Source of the DNA: Moesziomyces globuligerus
Lineage: Eukaryota; Basidiomycota; Ustilaginomycetes; Ustilaginales; Ustilaginaceae
Reading direction: 5' to 3'
Assembly: GCA_030849465.1 (NCBI GenBank)
Contig: JARVLF010000013.1
Span: forward strand, 558,001-622,000
Length of the DNA: 64,000 nucleotides
Shown here: positions 1 to 9,857 of the stretch, piece by piece
How positions within the stretch are numbered: position 1 is the stretch's first letter
How the letters are laid out: each line of letters starts with the position of its first letter
Made by a program: the position numbers and the translations under genes
The notes under the pieces: generated by a model
Databases searched by the model: none
Told to the model about the DNA's origin: nothing
Seen by the model: only the letters and a program-made list of their open reading frames with translations

Positions 1-2
1 CC

Positions 3-1274
3 TGCATTAGCACGACGTCGCTGGGCGACCGATGGGTGCTGATCGATGTCGGGACGTGTGCGATCTTTGGCGGGTTCACGGTGCTGTCCACCAAGGGCAT
101 CTCGTCACTCATCTCGGGAGGGCAGCCGATCGAGGCGCTCAAGTTTCCCATCACCTACGTGCTCGTACTCGTGCTCGCGGCGACCGCCGTGGTGCAGATC
201 ACGTACCTCAATCGCGCACTGCAGCGCTTCGACAGCCGCGAGGTGATTCCGGCCCAGTTCGTCTTCTTCACGATCTCGGCGATCGTGGGATCGGCGATCC
301 TGTACAGGGACTTCGAGAACATGGACGCGCACCAGCTGATCAACTTCCTCTTCGGATGCCTCACCACGTTCGCCGGCGTCTTCGTGCTTACATGGCGAGG
401 CAACGGAGCAGGCGGTAAGGAGGCTGAGCGGGCGGACTCCGAAAGTGGCGAAGAGGAAGAGGATTTGGAGGCGACAGTGGGCGAAGAGGAGGCCGAGGAG
501 AACGAGGGAGAGCCTTTGCTTTCGCGATCGTGGCATGGGGTCGAGGGCAAGAAGAAAGGTCGCGCACGCATCGAGTTCCTGCAACCTGCATTCGACGAGA
601 CCCGGCTGCCACCAAGCAATGCTCTCCGTGTACCTGGCGGAGCAAGGCAGACCAGCTCGGGCTCGAGGCCGCGGTCGCGGACCAATTCGCCGCACAAGGC
701 GAGCGCGCGTCTCTCTGGATCTTTTGAGCGCGCCTCGGGGCTCTCCCGATCTGCGACCAACCAGGCGAGTGCTGGTCTGCTCTCGACCTCGTCCTCGGCT
801 GGACTGCGCACGCCCAAGCTCAGCCTCATCAGCATGGACCGACCTACCGGCCTGAGCGCAGGCCACTACCTCCTGCTCGCAACACCGCCGCCTTCCTTCA
901 GCCTGAATCCGGTTCCACCCGCCAACTCGGGCAGGAGCGGGGTCTCCCGTGCCGTACCTCAATACGGCGCGATTGGAAACAAAAGCGGTCCCTCCGCATT
1001 CCTTCCTTTCCCGGTCACCATGCCTTCGTCATCCGCTTCCGGTCGCGGCCTGCTTCCGGCAAGAGGTGGAATGCCTCAGGAGAGCGAGGCATCCGGAACG
1101 TCGATCAATACAACGCGGGCGCTCCCGCAAGGAGATGCAACAGCTGCGGAATCCATCGTCACCCCTGTCGCTGAGTCCGCAGCCGCAACCGATACGGCCG
1201 AGCTTACGGACAGACTCATCGAACACGTCTCCCCCTCCCGCACGTCAAGGCACAACTCACCACGTCCCACCTGA
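3..1274 (+). CDS. NIPA-like magnesium transporter, C-terminal part (5' truncated by window)
   Basis: The reading frame is open to the left edge (first complete codon at 3), so only the C-terminal 423 residues are present. The start shows four hydrophobic segments: CAIFGGFTVLSTKGISSLI, the FPITYVLVLVLAATAVV stretch, VIPAQFVFFTISAIVGSAIL, and one around NFLFGCLTTFAGVFVLT. Order and wording fit the last four membrane helices of the NIPA (DUF803) Mg2+ transporter family of the drug/metabolite transporter superfamily. About 300 residues of Ser/Pro-rich, acidic-then-basic tail follow (Glu-rich around residues 140-175), as is common in fungal NIPA proteins; the tail is presumably cytosolic and disordered. 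Family call is from recognition; substrate specificity is inferred. The next gene is convergent, with 152 bp between stop codons. Confidence 0.85.
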   Translation, partial: CISTTSLGDRWVLIDVGTCAIFGGFTVLSTKGISSLISGGQPIEALKFPITYVLVLVLAATAVVQITYLNRALQRFDSREVIPAQFVFFTISAIVGSAILYRDFENMDAHQLINFLFGCLTTFAGVFVLTWRGNGAGGKEAERADSESGEEEEDLEATVGEEEAEENEGEPLLSRSWHGVEGKKKGRARIEFLQPAFDETRLPPSNALRVPGGARQTSSGSRPRSRTNSPHKASARLSGSFERASGLSRSATNQASAGLLSTSSSAGLRTPKLSLISMDRPTGLSAGHYLLLATPPPSFSLNPVPPANSGRSGVSRAVPQYGAIGNKSGPSAFLPFPVTMPSSSASGRGLLPARGGMPQESEASGTSINTTRALPQGDATAAESIVTPVAESAAATDTAELTDRLIEHVSPSRTSRHNSPRPT

Positions 1275-1426
1275 GCTCCCAGCCGGTCCTATAGACTCTG
1301 TACGATAGAGGGCAAGCACCGCCCACACAGTCTCGTCCTTCGCACCTCTTCGGAAGCGCGCGCAGCGCAGATGTCGAAGAGAGGTGATGCATTGCTGGCA
1401 AATGCAGCAGCGAGGTGGAGCGTGAT

Positions 1427-2962
1427 CTAGGCCCACTCTCTTGGCTGTCGAAGTGCGGCCTGAGTCTTCTTCTCAGCAGCACCCTCCTGCTCATCGCCGG
1501 CCTGCAGCTCGTCGGCAGAGGTGGTAGCCTTGCCGTCCCGGCCCTGTGCGCCTCCGCCGCTGTACTTCTCCATGTACTCCCACCGCGCCTTGAGGGGCAG
1601 ACTCATGAGGATGCTCTCGATGCGAGCACCGGGCGTCTGCAGACCGAACTTGGTGCCGCGATCATAGACGAGGTTGAACTCGACGTAGCGACCCCTTCGG
1701 ATCTGCTGCCATCGCTCGTGGGCCTCGGTGAAAGCCGTCGACTTGCGCTTTTGGACGAGGGGAAGGTAGGCCGGCAGGAACGCATCGCCGAGCGAACGCA
1801 CCGTAGCGAAGAGCGAGTCCTGGTTGTGCTGCTTGGTCGACGAGACCGAGGGCACAAGTGGCTTGGAGGGCGTCGGCTTGGTGCCATCGGACAAGGGAAT
1901 GTAGGCCTTGGCCGAGTTGCTGTTCGCCCACTGCGGAAGCGTAAGGTCGTCGAAGAAGATGCCGCCGACGCCACGGGCTTCTCCTCGATGCGGAATCCAG
2001 AAGTACTTGTCACACCAACGCTTCCAGGTCGGATAGAATGAGGCATCGTGCTCATCCGCCGCCGACTTGAGCGTCTGGTGGAAGTGCTTGGCGTCCTCGT
2101 CGAAGAGGTAGATTGGCGTCAGATCAGTGCCACCGCCGAACCACCAGGCGATGGGCTCGTTGTCATGCTCGCCATCCTTGCGGTTCGTGGGATGGCGCGG
2201 GTTGGGCGAGCCATCTGCGAGCTTCTCGGGATGGGTGAGCTCAAAGTAGCGGTAGTTGAAGTGGACGGTGGGAGCAAAGGGGTTCTTGGGATGCACGACC
2301 AAGCTGAGGCCTGCAGCGTAGAAGGGAAGGCCCTTGACGTCAGCATCTTTTCCTTCGAGCTTGTATCCTGTCTTGTCCATGAGACCGGCGTGGTCTGCGC
2401 TCATCTGCTTGACGGCAGCGGGAGGGAGCATGCCGTGGACGACCGAGATGTTGACGCCGGCCTTCTCGAATGTGGAGCCGTCCTGCAGAACACACGAGAT
2501 GCCTTCACCGCCCTCCTTGCGGAGCCAGCTGTCAATGAGAAACCTGGCCTTGGGCTCTTCCTGCGAGAGGGCCGAGACGATGTTGTACTGGAGCAGCTTG
2601 ATGTAGGTTTCCATCCTCTTGCGCATGGGTGCCGAAGTATCGGTCAAGAGCTTCGGATCCAGGTGTGAGATTTCCGGCAGGTCGGATTGATTGCCGCCCT
2701 TGACGGCGGACGCAGGTGTAGGTCGTGCGGCCTCGCATTCGAGAGGCTTGGCATCTCGGGGAAAGAGCGAAGCGTAGAGTGCGACGGCGCCAAAAACAGC
2801 AGCGGCTGTTGAAGCGATGGTGCTCCGCCTGTCGCTCTGAGCGCGCGAGGAGGCCGCCGACGACGAGAACGACGCAGACTGTGCATATCGAATGAGCGAG
2901 GGGCGGCTCAGTGACGAGGTCGAAGTTCGTGGCGAAGCCAGACGAAGCGACCGGGCCAGCAT
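1427..2962 (-). CDS. HEM13: Coproporphyrinogen III oxidase, mitochondrial-type
   Basis: Oxygen-dependent coproporphyrinogen III oxidase, which converts coproporphyrinogen III to protoporphyrinogen IX in heme synthesis. The 511-residue frame from the ATG at 2962 has an Arg/Ser-rich N-terminus and a hydrophobic segment ([15 protein letters not shown]) like a mitochondrial presequence. The catalytic body follows with family signatures: [27 protein letters not shown], the [13 protein letters not shown] motif, [17 protein letters not shown] and [18 protein letters not shown]. It ends in PREWA, the usual C-terminus. An upstream in-frame extension to 3151 begins at a non-ATG codon and is not supported. 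No intron is needed. Its promoter faces the gene starting at 3449. Confidence 0.96.
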   Translation of the reverse strand: MLARSLRLASPRTSTSSLSRPSLIRYAQSASFSSSAASSRAQSDRRSTIASTAAAVFGAVALYASLFPRDAKPLECEAARPTPASAVKGGNQSDLPEISHLDPKLLTDTSAPMRKRMETYIKLLQYNIVSALSQEEPKARFLIDSWLRKEGGEGISCVLQDGSTFEKAGVNISVVHGMLPPAAVKQMSADHAGLMDKTGYKLEGKDADVKGLPFYAAGLSLVVHPKNPFAPTVHFNYRYFELTHPEKLADGSPNPRHPTNRKDGEHDNEPIAWWFGGGTDLTPIYLFDEDAKHFHQTLKSAADEHDASFYPTWKRWCDKYFWIPHRGEARGVGGIFFDDLTLPQWANSNSAKAYIPLSDGTKPTPSKPLVPSVSSTKQHNQDSLFATVRSLGDAFLPAYLPLVQKRKSTAFTEAHERWQQIRRGRYVEFNLVYDRGTKFGLQTPGARIESILMSLPLKARWEYMEKYSGGGAQGRDGKATTSADELQAGDEQEGAAEKKTQAALRQPREWA

Positions 2963-3448
2963 TTTGGAAAGCCCGTGCACCACGGGATCAGGTGCTGTTC
3001 GAATGTCGAGGCGTCTCGACGCTGGAAGTGAGAAGGATGTAGTGACCGGAGCACAAGCAGATGTGGAGATCTTGCCAAGCTTGCAGGTTCGGATGCTTTG
3101 ATGTGCTGGACGAGAGGAATGGCAGATGGGCGAACAGAAGGAAGGACCCACATCTTTCCGGGCCTAGCCGAGCCAGTCCGAAGTCACACGTCCCCACCGC
3201 TGTTCGCGACGGGGCCAAGAGAAAAAAGGCAAGTGGAGCAGCAGCCCGTTCGCAGCGCGGCTCGTCCGCATCATCGGTGATTTCACGAGGATGATTTCCT
3301 GCTTCCACAAATCATCGGCCGATCCGGACCACCACACCATCGCCTCTTTGCAGCAGCAGCAGCATCTCCATGCCATCGATCTTTGGCTGGCGCAGCTGCG
3401 GCTGATAGATCCACTCGTCGATAAGCACCGTCGTGCCCGCCCTCAGCC

Positions 3449-5506
3449 ATGAGCGTCGGCAAGCTTGTCCAGCTCGGCTCCGTACCGCGTCGTGCGCCGC
3501 TCTCAGGCCGGGCCCTGCAAACGCCCACGGGACTAGTACACCGCAACACTACATACGCAGCGACTCGATCCACGTTGAGCATCTTCTCTTCCGCGGCGAC
3601 GAGTCTGCCCTCCGGATCTTTCCATCGCAGACATGCCACGACCAAAGCCCAGACCAAAGGTTCGAACTCGACGTCCCGGTCGAAGCCTGCTGCGTCTTCT
3701 TCCGCTGCCGCCAGCGCTTCCGTTCCGCGGCATCACCAGGCCAAGGTAGAGGTGATTCCCTTCAGGATAGCTTCGGAATCGGCGCGCGAGTACCTCACGG
3801 TGCTCGCCAAAACCGAAGTGATGCCGCGGGTGATGTCCAGCTGGGACATAATCAAGCACTACTGGCGCTCGATTCTCCCATGGAGGTCCGAAGAAGAGAA
3901 AAATGTTGTCAAGCTCGAACGCATGTCGGCGCTCTACCTTCCCATCTGGCTCATTGATGCCTCTTTCGAGGTCAAGTGTCGCGGAAACGACGGCAGAGCG
4001 GAAGCCAATTTCATCAGCGTACACGCACGCTTTCCAGGACATACTTGGAAGCCTATGGACGCCCTTCCCTTGACGCCACCGCCACCTTACGACATGCACG
4101 CCAAGCAGAGCAATCAGAAGGACCCTAGCTTCAGCGCGCAGCCGCCCAAGGAGGCGTGGCAGAACCTCACCCAGGTTGACTTCGAGCCCTACGAGTCGTA
4201 TCTCAAGACCAAAGGCAGTTCCAAGGTTGACATCAAAGGTGGCCTGCCGGAGCCGCTTCCCTTCACCATCTCGCCGCTCTTCCTGCCAGACATGGTCCGC
4301 AAACAGCTCGCATCGGCAGATGCAACGCTCAAGGCTGAGCTCGCCGCTGGCTTCGAGCTACCTAGTCAAGACGAGCAAGGGGTGAAGCTTGCCATGTCGC
4401 TGGTCGACAAGGATGGAAAGCCAATCACCACTCCGCCCGTGAGCTTTGAGCCAAACACGCTCAAGGTCGACATGATGGCAGCATACCCGATCCTGATGCC
4501 GCTGCACATGGCCGAATTCAGCTATGTCGAGGCCGAGGACGGCGAGACACGGTACCTGACGTTGGTGATGGGAGGGTGGGATACCAGCGGCACACTGTTC
4601 TGCCTCAAAGAGAAGGGCGAAGATTGGAAAGGGACCAATGCAGGCAGCGACCCGCTGACCATCAGCCAGCTGGATCTGTATCCGCGACCGCCGATCAAGT
4701 CGCAGCTCGACGAGTGGTACGAACGAGAGCGGGACAACGCGAAGTCGCTCCAGAAAAGGAAATTCCTCGAAGAGAGCAACCTGAAGGAGAGCGACTTGGA
4801 ATCTCGTCCAAAAATGACACGCAGAGAGATCGAGGCGCTATATGCACGTGCGCAAGCGCTCTCGACGGAAGACATGAACAAGGACCTCGAGTCGCGCCTG
4901 GCGGAGAAGGTCAAGACGGAGGTGGCCATCAAGGCCGAAGTCACCAAGCGCAGTGCCGAGCTGTTGGCGCGCGCAGATTGGATCCACTGGGAACGCGAGG
5001 AGCGGGAGGCGTTCCAGGTGCGAACCGCTCGCGCCGATCCGGCCGAGACCATGATCACGAAAGCGCAAAAGGAGCGCTACGCCGCTGCGATTGCGTCGGC
5101 GCGCCAACATCCTGTGGATCCGAAGCCGTATCAGTGGTTGAGTGGGGAGGACGAGCGCAAGGCGGAGCTGCACCATCCGGATCGAGCCGCGGGTCTGGGA
5201 CGCTACATCCATTGGAGTTCGCCCCACGTGCAGCGTCTGTCGCACAACATATCTGCGAATCGGCGCTATCTGTTCGGTGCCATTCCCGAGGTGCTCCTCA
5301 GCCGCAAGAGGATGGCCAGCCTCGAAGAGGCCGGACACAACGTGGACACGTCCCTGGTCAAAGTCGAGCTCGAGAACGGCAAAAAGGTGACCGGAGACGC
5401 GGCCTGGGAGACCATCGTAGCTAGAGACATGGCCGTGCGACAGCAGCGCGAATCGCTGAAACCAAGATGGCTCAAGGCGCTCCAGGACGTGGTTGCGCGT
5501 CGCTAG
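3449..5506 (+). CDS. Conserved hypothetical protein, probably mitochondrial
   Basis: 685 residues, not assigned to a named family. The N-terminal ~95 residues are rich in Ser, Arg and Ala and lack acids, as in a mitochondrial targeting peptide. A folded-looking body follows, with aromatic-rich segments such as MSALYLPIWLIDASFEV (near residue 165) and AAYPILMPLHMAEFSYVEAE (near residue 350). Residues ~425-520 are Lys/Glu/Arg-rich and could form helices or a coiled coil. There is no clear membrane helix. The ATG at 3449 is the first in frame. It is divergent from HEM13 (486 bp between starts), which suggests a shared promoter region; a heme-related role is only speculation. Confidence 0.8.
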   Translation: MSVGKLVQLGSVPRRAPLSGRALQTPTGLVHRNTTYAATRSTLSIFSSAATSLPSGSFHRRHATTKAQTKGSNSTSRSKPAASSSAAASASVPRHHQAKVEVIPFRIASESAREYLTVLAKTEVMPRVMSSWDIIKHYWRSILPWRSEEEKNVVKLERMSALYLPIWLIDASFEVKCRGNDGRAEANFISVHARFPGHTWKPMDALPLTPPPPYDMHAKQSNQKDPSFSAQPPKEAWQNLTQVDFEPYESYLKTKGSSKVDIKGGLPEPLPFTISPLFLPDMVRKQLASADATLKAELAAGFELPSQDEQGVKLAMSLVDKDGKPITTPPVSFEPNTLKVDMMAAYPILMPLHMAEFSYVEAEDGETRYLTLVMGGWDTSGTLFCLKEKGEDWKGTNAGSDPLTISQLDLYPRPPIKSQLDEWYERERDNAKSLQKRKFLEESNLKESDLESRPKMTRREIEALYARAQALSTEDMNKDLESRLAEKVKTEVAIKAEVTKRSAELLARADWIHWEREEREAFQVRTARADPAETMITKAQKERYAAAIASARQHPVDPKPYQWLSGEDERKAELHHPDRAAGLGRYIHWSSPHVQRLSHNISANRRYLFGAIPEVLLSRKRMASLEEAGHNVDTSLVKVELENGKKVTGDAAWETIVARDMAVRQQRESLKPRWLKALQDVVARR

Positions 5507-6178
5507 ATGCGTCATGACTTCTCCGCAACATAGATGCGAGCACGTCGTCTCTTTGACGACATGCACGAGGCCTCTCCGTATCTGTACTTGTAACGTACAT
5601 CATCGACCTCCTGCAGGGTAAAGAGACTGTCATGCTCGAAAGCAAGTGAATTTGGCCGGATCGGCGAACCTGGCTTGCTACGGCGACTTGGAAATTGCAG
5701 CTTGGTTACGCATCAGAGGCGGCGCTTCCGAAGACAGGACTGTGTGCGTGGCTTTTTGGGGTTGGCGAGCGGTCGGCAATGCCGAACCGAGGAGGCGCGG
5801 CGTGAGTGCCCGCGAACCGAAGAAGAAGACCGGTGGAACATGCCCACGTCGATCTCGCTGTGGAGCGGGATTCGTCGGTCAATTTTCGCAGCCTGCGGCC
5901 CCACTGCTCGGTTGGGTGCCAGACAACCCCCACTCCGACCGCACGGAGCATCGAGCGTAGCGCATCGCTTCTGCACGACGCATGGCTAGCGAAACCACCG
6001 AGCCATCCTCGGACAAACCGCAACTTCCCACGCACCTCCTGCAGCGACCACAATAAAGGCTCAGTCATTCTCCGGACAGGTCCGAGACCCCTGTCGCCAG
6101 CAAGCCCTCGAAAGAGGTGAGTAACTAACCTGCATAGGTCCATTCGACCTCCATCTTCTCAGCATACCGCTTCCGAGA
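5507..6178. other. Intergenic region, no gene seen
   Basis: 672 bp between two plus-strand genes. Short overlapping frames on both strands have Arg/Ala-rich composition typical of GC-rich non-coding DNA. A pyrimidine-rich stretch directly before 6179 is likely the leader of the next gene. No RNA gene recognised. Confidence 0.6.
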
Positions 6179-7456
6179 ATGCTGACACGCACCCCTTTGG
6201 TCTTGCTCGCTACGCTCTGCTTCGCCTTGTGCGATCGGGTGGCCTCGCACGCACAGAAGCCAGCCAACATGCACAGCTACACGCTCTTCGCCGCGGGGTA
6301 CAACGGCACCATCGTGCCGTACTCTGTTGGCGCCGATGATGGCCAGATCGCACGCATCTCGCACGGCGTGCAGGTCAATTCGTCCGGCACCTCGCCCTCT
6401 TGGATCGCCTTTTCGCCCGGCCACGGCCATGCCGAGGCGAAGCACTCGACGATGCAGCTATTCTCGGTCGACGAGTCGGTGCCGGGCAGACTCTTCTCGC
6501 ACACGTACGATGCGGCCAATGGTGCCATCGTCCAGACCGGCACCGGTCTGCAGCGCACCAACGGTACCTCGTCCGGGGGCGATGGTCCAGTGAGCTGCCT
6601 GATCGGGCACGGTACGAGCAAGAATCTGCTATTCGTAGCCAACTACAACTCGGGCACGGCAGCCGTGGTGTCGATTGACGAGGACGGAACGCTGGCAAAG
6701 GAGCCCAAGCATGTGTTCCAGTTCACAAGGCCCGAGTCCGCGCCCAAGGTGGGGCCCGTGCCGGATCGACAGGACCACTCGTACGCGCACCAGGTGAGCA
6801 TCGCTCCCTCGGGCCGTTGGGTATATGTGTGTGATCTCGGTGCCGACCAGATCCACCACCTCCGCATCGACGAGTCGCACAATGTCGAGTTTGTTGCCAG
6901 CACCGACGTCCCCGCCGGCTCGGGTCCACGCCACATCACCTTCCACCGCGATCCCTCCGGCAAAGTCTTCGGTTACCTCGCCTCCGAACTCGACAACACG
7001 GTTACTGCGTTCGTGCACGACGAGGCCACGGGCAAGCTCACACCGATCCAGGAGCCGATCCTTGCGTCGCCCCCTGGAGAGCCTTTGAGTGGACCGGGCA
7101 TCCTGCCGACCAACCGCACCACCGCCGAGATCGCCGTGGTCCCCGCCGGCGACTTTGTCTACGTCTCGGATCGAGGCGATATGAAGGAGGATCACATCTC
7201 GATCTTCAGCAGGGATGTCAAGACGGGCAAGTTGAGTTTCGTCGAATGGGTCAAGAGCGGAGGCCGCATGCCCCGCCACTTCAGCCTCAGCTCCGACACT
7301 GGCCGTGATCCGCAGGCTCGCTGGCTGGCCGTCGGTCACCAGACCGACCAGAACTTTGTCGTCTTTGAGCGAGACTCTCAGACTGGCAAGCTCACCCGAG
7401 CAGATGCGAAGACCAACATCGGCCAAGTCGCTTTCACCGGCTTCTCACCGTTCTAG
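6179..7456 (+). CDS. Secreted lactonase-type seven-bladed beta-propeller protein
   Basis: 425 residues. The first ~23 residues form a signal peptide (hydrophobic TPLVLLATLCFALC core after MLTR), so secretion is expected. The body matches the 6-phosphogluconolactonase / carboxy-cis,cis-muconate cyclase-like family (PF10282): repeated strand motifs such as NLLFVANYNSGTAAVVSID, SYAHQVSIAPSGRWVYVCDL, GSGPRHITFH, FGYLASELDNTVTAF, GDFVYVSDRG and MPRHFSLSSD. Several N-glycosylation sequons (NGT, NSS, NRT) fit a secreted protein. True substrate unknown; secreted fungal members are often annotated as lactonases or muconate cyclases without a tested activity. No intron in the coding frame. Confidence 0.88.
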   Translation: MLTRTPLVLLATLCFALCDRVASHAQKPANMHSYTLFAAGYNGTIVPYSVGADDGQIARISHGVQVNSSGTSPSWIAFSPGHGHAEAKHSTMQLFSVDESVPGRLFSHTYDAANGAIVQTGTGLQRTNGTSSGGDGPVSCLIGHGTSKNLLFVANYNSGTAAVVSIDEDGTLAKEPKHVFQFTRPESAPKVGPVPDRQDHSYAHQVSIAPSGRWVYVCDLGADQIHHLRIDESHNVEFVASTDVPAGSGPRHITFHRDPSGKVFGYLASELDNTVTAFVHDEATGKLTPIQEPILASPPGEPLSGPGILPTNRTTAEIAVVPAGDFVYVSDRGDMKEDHISIFSRDVKTGKLSFVEWVKSGGRMPRHFSLSSDTGRDPQARWLAVGHQTDQNFVVFERDSQTGKLTRADAKTNIGQVAFTGFSPF

Positions 7457-7579
7457 CTCACATAGTCTTGCGCAAATGAGAAAAGAGCAAGCCACGCAGA
7501 AGCACAATCTGCAAGACCACAGACCACGGAGAGCCCGTCTTGCATGAGGGTGCAAAAAAACATCATCGGCGAGTTTGAT

Positions 7580-9097
7580 TCATCTCGAGACGCCGACCAG
7601 CTTGACGCCGGTAAGGCCAGTGGTGATCGTGTCCATGGTCTTTGTGTCGGCCTCGAGGGTGGAGCTGAGGTGATTGAGGCCCTGCTGCTGCTGGGCAAGG
7701 ATGCGCGTGACGTTTTCGAGGCCGGACTGGTCGACGACGGCCCACTCGGTCGTAGCGCTCCTTCCCTCCCGCGCGAGCATCTCGCGGCGCGCACGGATGA
7801 CTCCAAGCTGCGCCCAGAGCTCGTTGATCCTGGCGCGCAGGCGGGCGTGCTGAACCGGTGTGGCGTGCATGCCCGCTGCGCCATTTGACGTCGTGCTGGC
7901 GTGGGCAGCCGAGCGCGAGGCAAGGGCGTTGGACGCGCCGGTGATCTCGGCCTCGCACGCCTCGAGCACAGCCATGAGGCGCTCCTCTTCCGGGCTGATG
8001 CTCTTGCCGCGAAGTGCAGGGATCAGCAGCTGCGTCTTGGCCGCAAGCCCGATGAGGCGGTGGTGGAGCTGCGCCTGTCGGCTCTGCGCCGCTTGTGTGC
8101 GCACCGAGTTGGACAGCGAGTGCTTCTGCTCGAGCGCCGCGAGCCGCTGAGCGAGCGTGGAGAGCAACGCGCGCTGTCGCTGCGCCTCGCGCGCCTGCGA
8201 CTCGATGCGCTTCTTGAGATCGCTGAAGCCGAGCGCGAGCACGGGATACAAGCGGTTGGGATCCGGGTTCTCGCGCACGGCTGCCATCCAGAGCTGATCG
8301 TGCATCGGTCCGACTGCATCTCCGCGCCTCCCTTGGATCATTCGCAGGTTCTGTGCGTTGCCAGCGTTATTGTAGAAGTAGTAGGCGAATCGACAGCCCG
8401 CCGCGTTGTTGGTGTCCCATGCCGCACGGATTTGCTCGAGCTTAGCCGAGAGACTGACGCCGAGCTTTTTGTCCGGCTGAGCTGTCATGCCCTGCTGTTG
8501 CTGCTGCGCTTGGGCAGAGAACTGCGTCGGCGCTGCCTGCTGCTGCGCGCTCGTGGTCGCAAACGACGAAGCCGGCGCACCGAACAGCGACGTGGTTGGT
8601 TGCTGCTGTTGCTGCTGCTGCTGTGGTTGCGATGTTGTGTCGTTTTGGCCTCCAAAGGAGAAGCCAGAGCCTGCTGTACCAGTCTGCGTGTTCGCGCTTC
8701 CAAAGAGGCCCGTACCTGAGCCGAATGTGGACGTGGCTCCAGCGGCCGGTTGTTGCTGCGGTTGCGACGAGGCGAGACCGGCGGGCTTGGCGCCGAAAGA
8801 GAAGAGGCCACCCGTGGATGCAGGAGCTTGAGCGGCAGGTGCTGCGGCAGCCGAATTGGCTGCTGCTGGCTGAGAGCTTCCGAAGCCACCAAAGAGACCA
8901 CCGGTCGAGGTGGCTGGTGCTGCTGCTGCGCTAGCCTGCGCTGGTGGTTGTGATGCGGGAGCGCCGAAGGAAAATCCTGAGGCAGGCTTATTCTGCTGCT
9001 GCTGTGCTGGTGTTTGTCCGAAAGAGAAGCCGGATGTGCCGCTGGAACTCGCAGCCGACTGCGTCGCCGCAGCGGGAGTGCCGAAGGTGAACGCCAT
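7580..9097 (-). CDS. NUP57: FG nucleoporin Nup57/Nup54
   Basis: 505 residues from the ATG at 9097. The N-terminal ~230 residues are an FG-repeat domain (FTFGTP, FSFGQ, GLFGGFG, LFSFGA, GLFGSA, FSFGGQ, SLFGAP) with Gln-rich linkers and a run of eight Gln. The C-terminal half is the conserved Nup54/Nup57 domain: AAGCRFAYYFYNNAG, an RLYPVLALGFSDLKKRIESQ block and coiled-coil helices. In yeast this subunit forms the Nsp1-Nup57-Nup49 channel complex of the nuclear pore. Upstream in-frame codons to 9376 look like 5' UTR because the FG domain normally begins with MAFTFG-like sequence. Divergent from the mitofissin gene. Confidence 0.93.
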   Translation of the reverse strand: MAFTFGTPAAATQSAASSSGTSGFSFGQTPAQQQQNKPASGFSFGAPASQPPAQASAAAAPATSTGGLFGGFGSSQPAAANSAAAAPAAQAPASTGGLFSFGAKPAGLASSQPQQQPAAGATSTFGSGTGLFGSANTQTGTAGSGFSFGGQNDTTSQPQQQQQQQQPTTSLFGAPASSFATTSAQQQAAPTQFSAQAQQQQQGMTAQPDKKLGVSLSAKLEQIRAAWDTNNAAGCRFAYYFYNNAGNAQNLRMIQGRRGDAVGPMHDQLWMAAVRENPDPNRLYPVLALGFSDLKKRIESQAREAQRQRALLSTLAQRLAALEQKHSLSNSVRTQAAQSRQAQLHHRLIGLAAKTQLLIPALRGKSISPEEERLMAVLEACEAEITGASNALASRSAAHASTTSNGAAGMHATPVQHARLRARINELWAQLGVIRARREMLAREGRSATTEWAVVDQSGLENVTRILAQQQQGLNHLSSTLEADTKTMDTITTGLTGVKLVGVSR

Positions 9098-9605
9098 GGC
9101 TCTGCGTTGATCAAGCGCCGAAGCCCGCCAGAAGGTTGTGAGCTGTTCCGAACGGGAAAAGCGTGTATAGGCGATGTATCTATGGATCTGAGTGCAGCCG
9201 TCTGAAAAGGTGAAGTGGCGATCGCCGGGGGTGACGACCGAGCAAGTTGGTGGATGTCGACGACGAATCGCGTCTCGATGGTCTGCTGGAAGTTTTGGTC
9301 GGTGCGGAAAAGTAGACCTGCTGTGCCAGTCTCCAACAACACAGAGATCGAAGCCAGCGCTCGAGCGGTCGAACATGTTCGATCGCGCTTCTTGACACCA
9401 GTCACGTCTGCGCTATTTTAGGCGCGTGCCACTCACACACACGGGCCATCTGCACCCTCAGGCGCGCGGGTGTTGCTAAGACCCTGTCTCCTCGCCTTAA
9501 ACACATCTGCGCAGCCCATCATCATTGGCGCCCCAGCGAATCCTTCACATACCTACCTGCAACATCCTACAACGCCAATCTCGCAGAGGAGCAACAGCAA
9601 GCAAA
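9098..9605. other. Divergent promoter region between NUP57 and the mitofissin gene
   Basis: 508 bp between two diverging start codons. A pyrimidine- and ACA-rich stretch (about 9430-9600) leads into the mitofissin start. Long minus-strand frames here are 5' extensions of the NUP57 frame and not separate genes. Confidence 0.5.
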
Positions 9606-9857
9606 ATGGTCTTGGGACGTTTGATGCACTATGCCGGCGACGCGCTGCTCATCTCCACCGTGCTCGCTGGTATCAAGCGACAGACGGGCCTCCGACCGGA
9701 CATCGACCGCATCACCGAGCCCACAACCAAGGGCCTCCTGGAGAAGTATCTCGGATTTGGCGAGTTCGTTTTCGACAGCAGCGTCGCCGCAGCGCGCGCC
9801 TCGTCGCTATTCCAGAGGGACTTTGCCGACAAGCTCCAGGGCCGACCGGCTGCGTAA
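9606..9857 (+). CDS. Mitofissin (Atg44 / DUF1748 family)
   Basis: Small protein of 83 residues starting MVLGRLMHYAGDALLIS, with TVLAGIKRQTGL following and a second amphipathic region around KGLLEKYLGFGEFVFDSSV. This is the layout of the DUF1748 family: fission yeast Atg44 and budding yeast Mdi1/Mco8, mitochondrial intermembrane-space proteins that bind lipid membranes and drive fission during mitophagy. Length is close to Atg44 (73 residues). An upstream ATG at 9525 in the same frame adds 27 non-conserved residues; I chose the internal ATG because family members begin at this point. Family recognition is from memory of the N-terminal pattern. Confidence 0.8.
   Translation: MVLGRLMHYAGDALLISTVLAGIKRQTGLRPDIDRITEPTTKGLLEKYLGFGEFVFDSSVAAARASSLFQRDFADKLQGRPAA

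Noticed and set aside
105..962. Minus-strand frame of 285 codons opposite the NIPA transporter
   Set aside because: Antisense shadow of a clear coding region; Arg/Ala/Leu-rich without family features.
6124..6144. Donor, branch-like CTAAC and acceptor TAG within 21 nt just before the secreted lactonase gene
   Set aside because: Far below the 80-100 nt intron size seen elsewhere in the window; the signals are probably coincidental or belong to a longer unseen leader intron.
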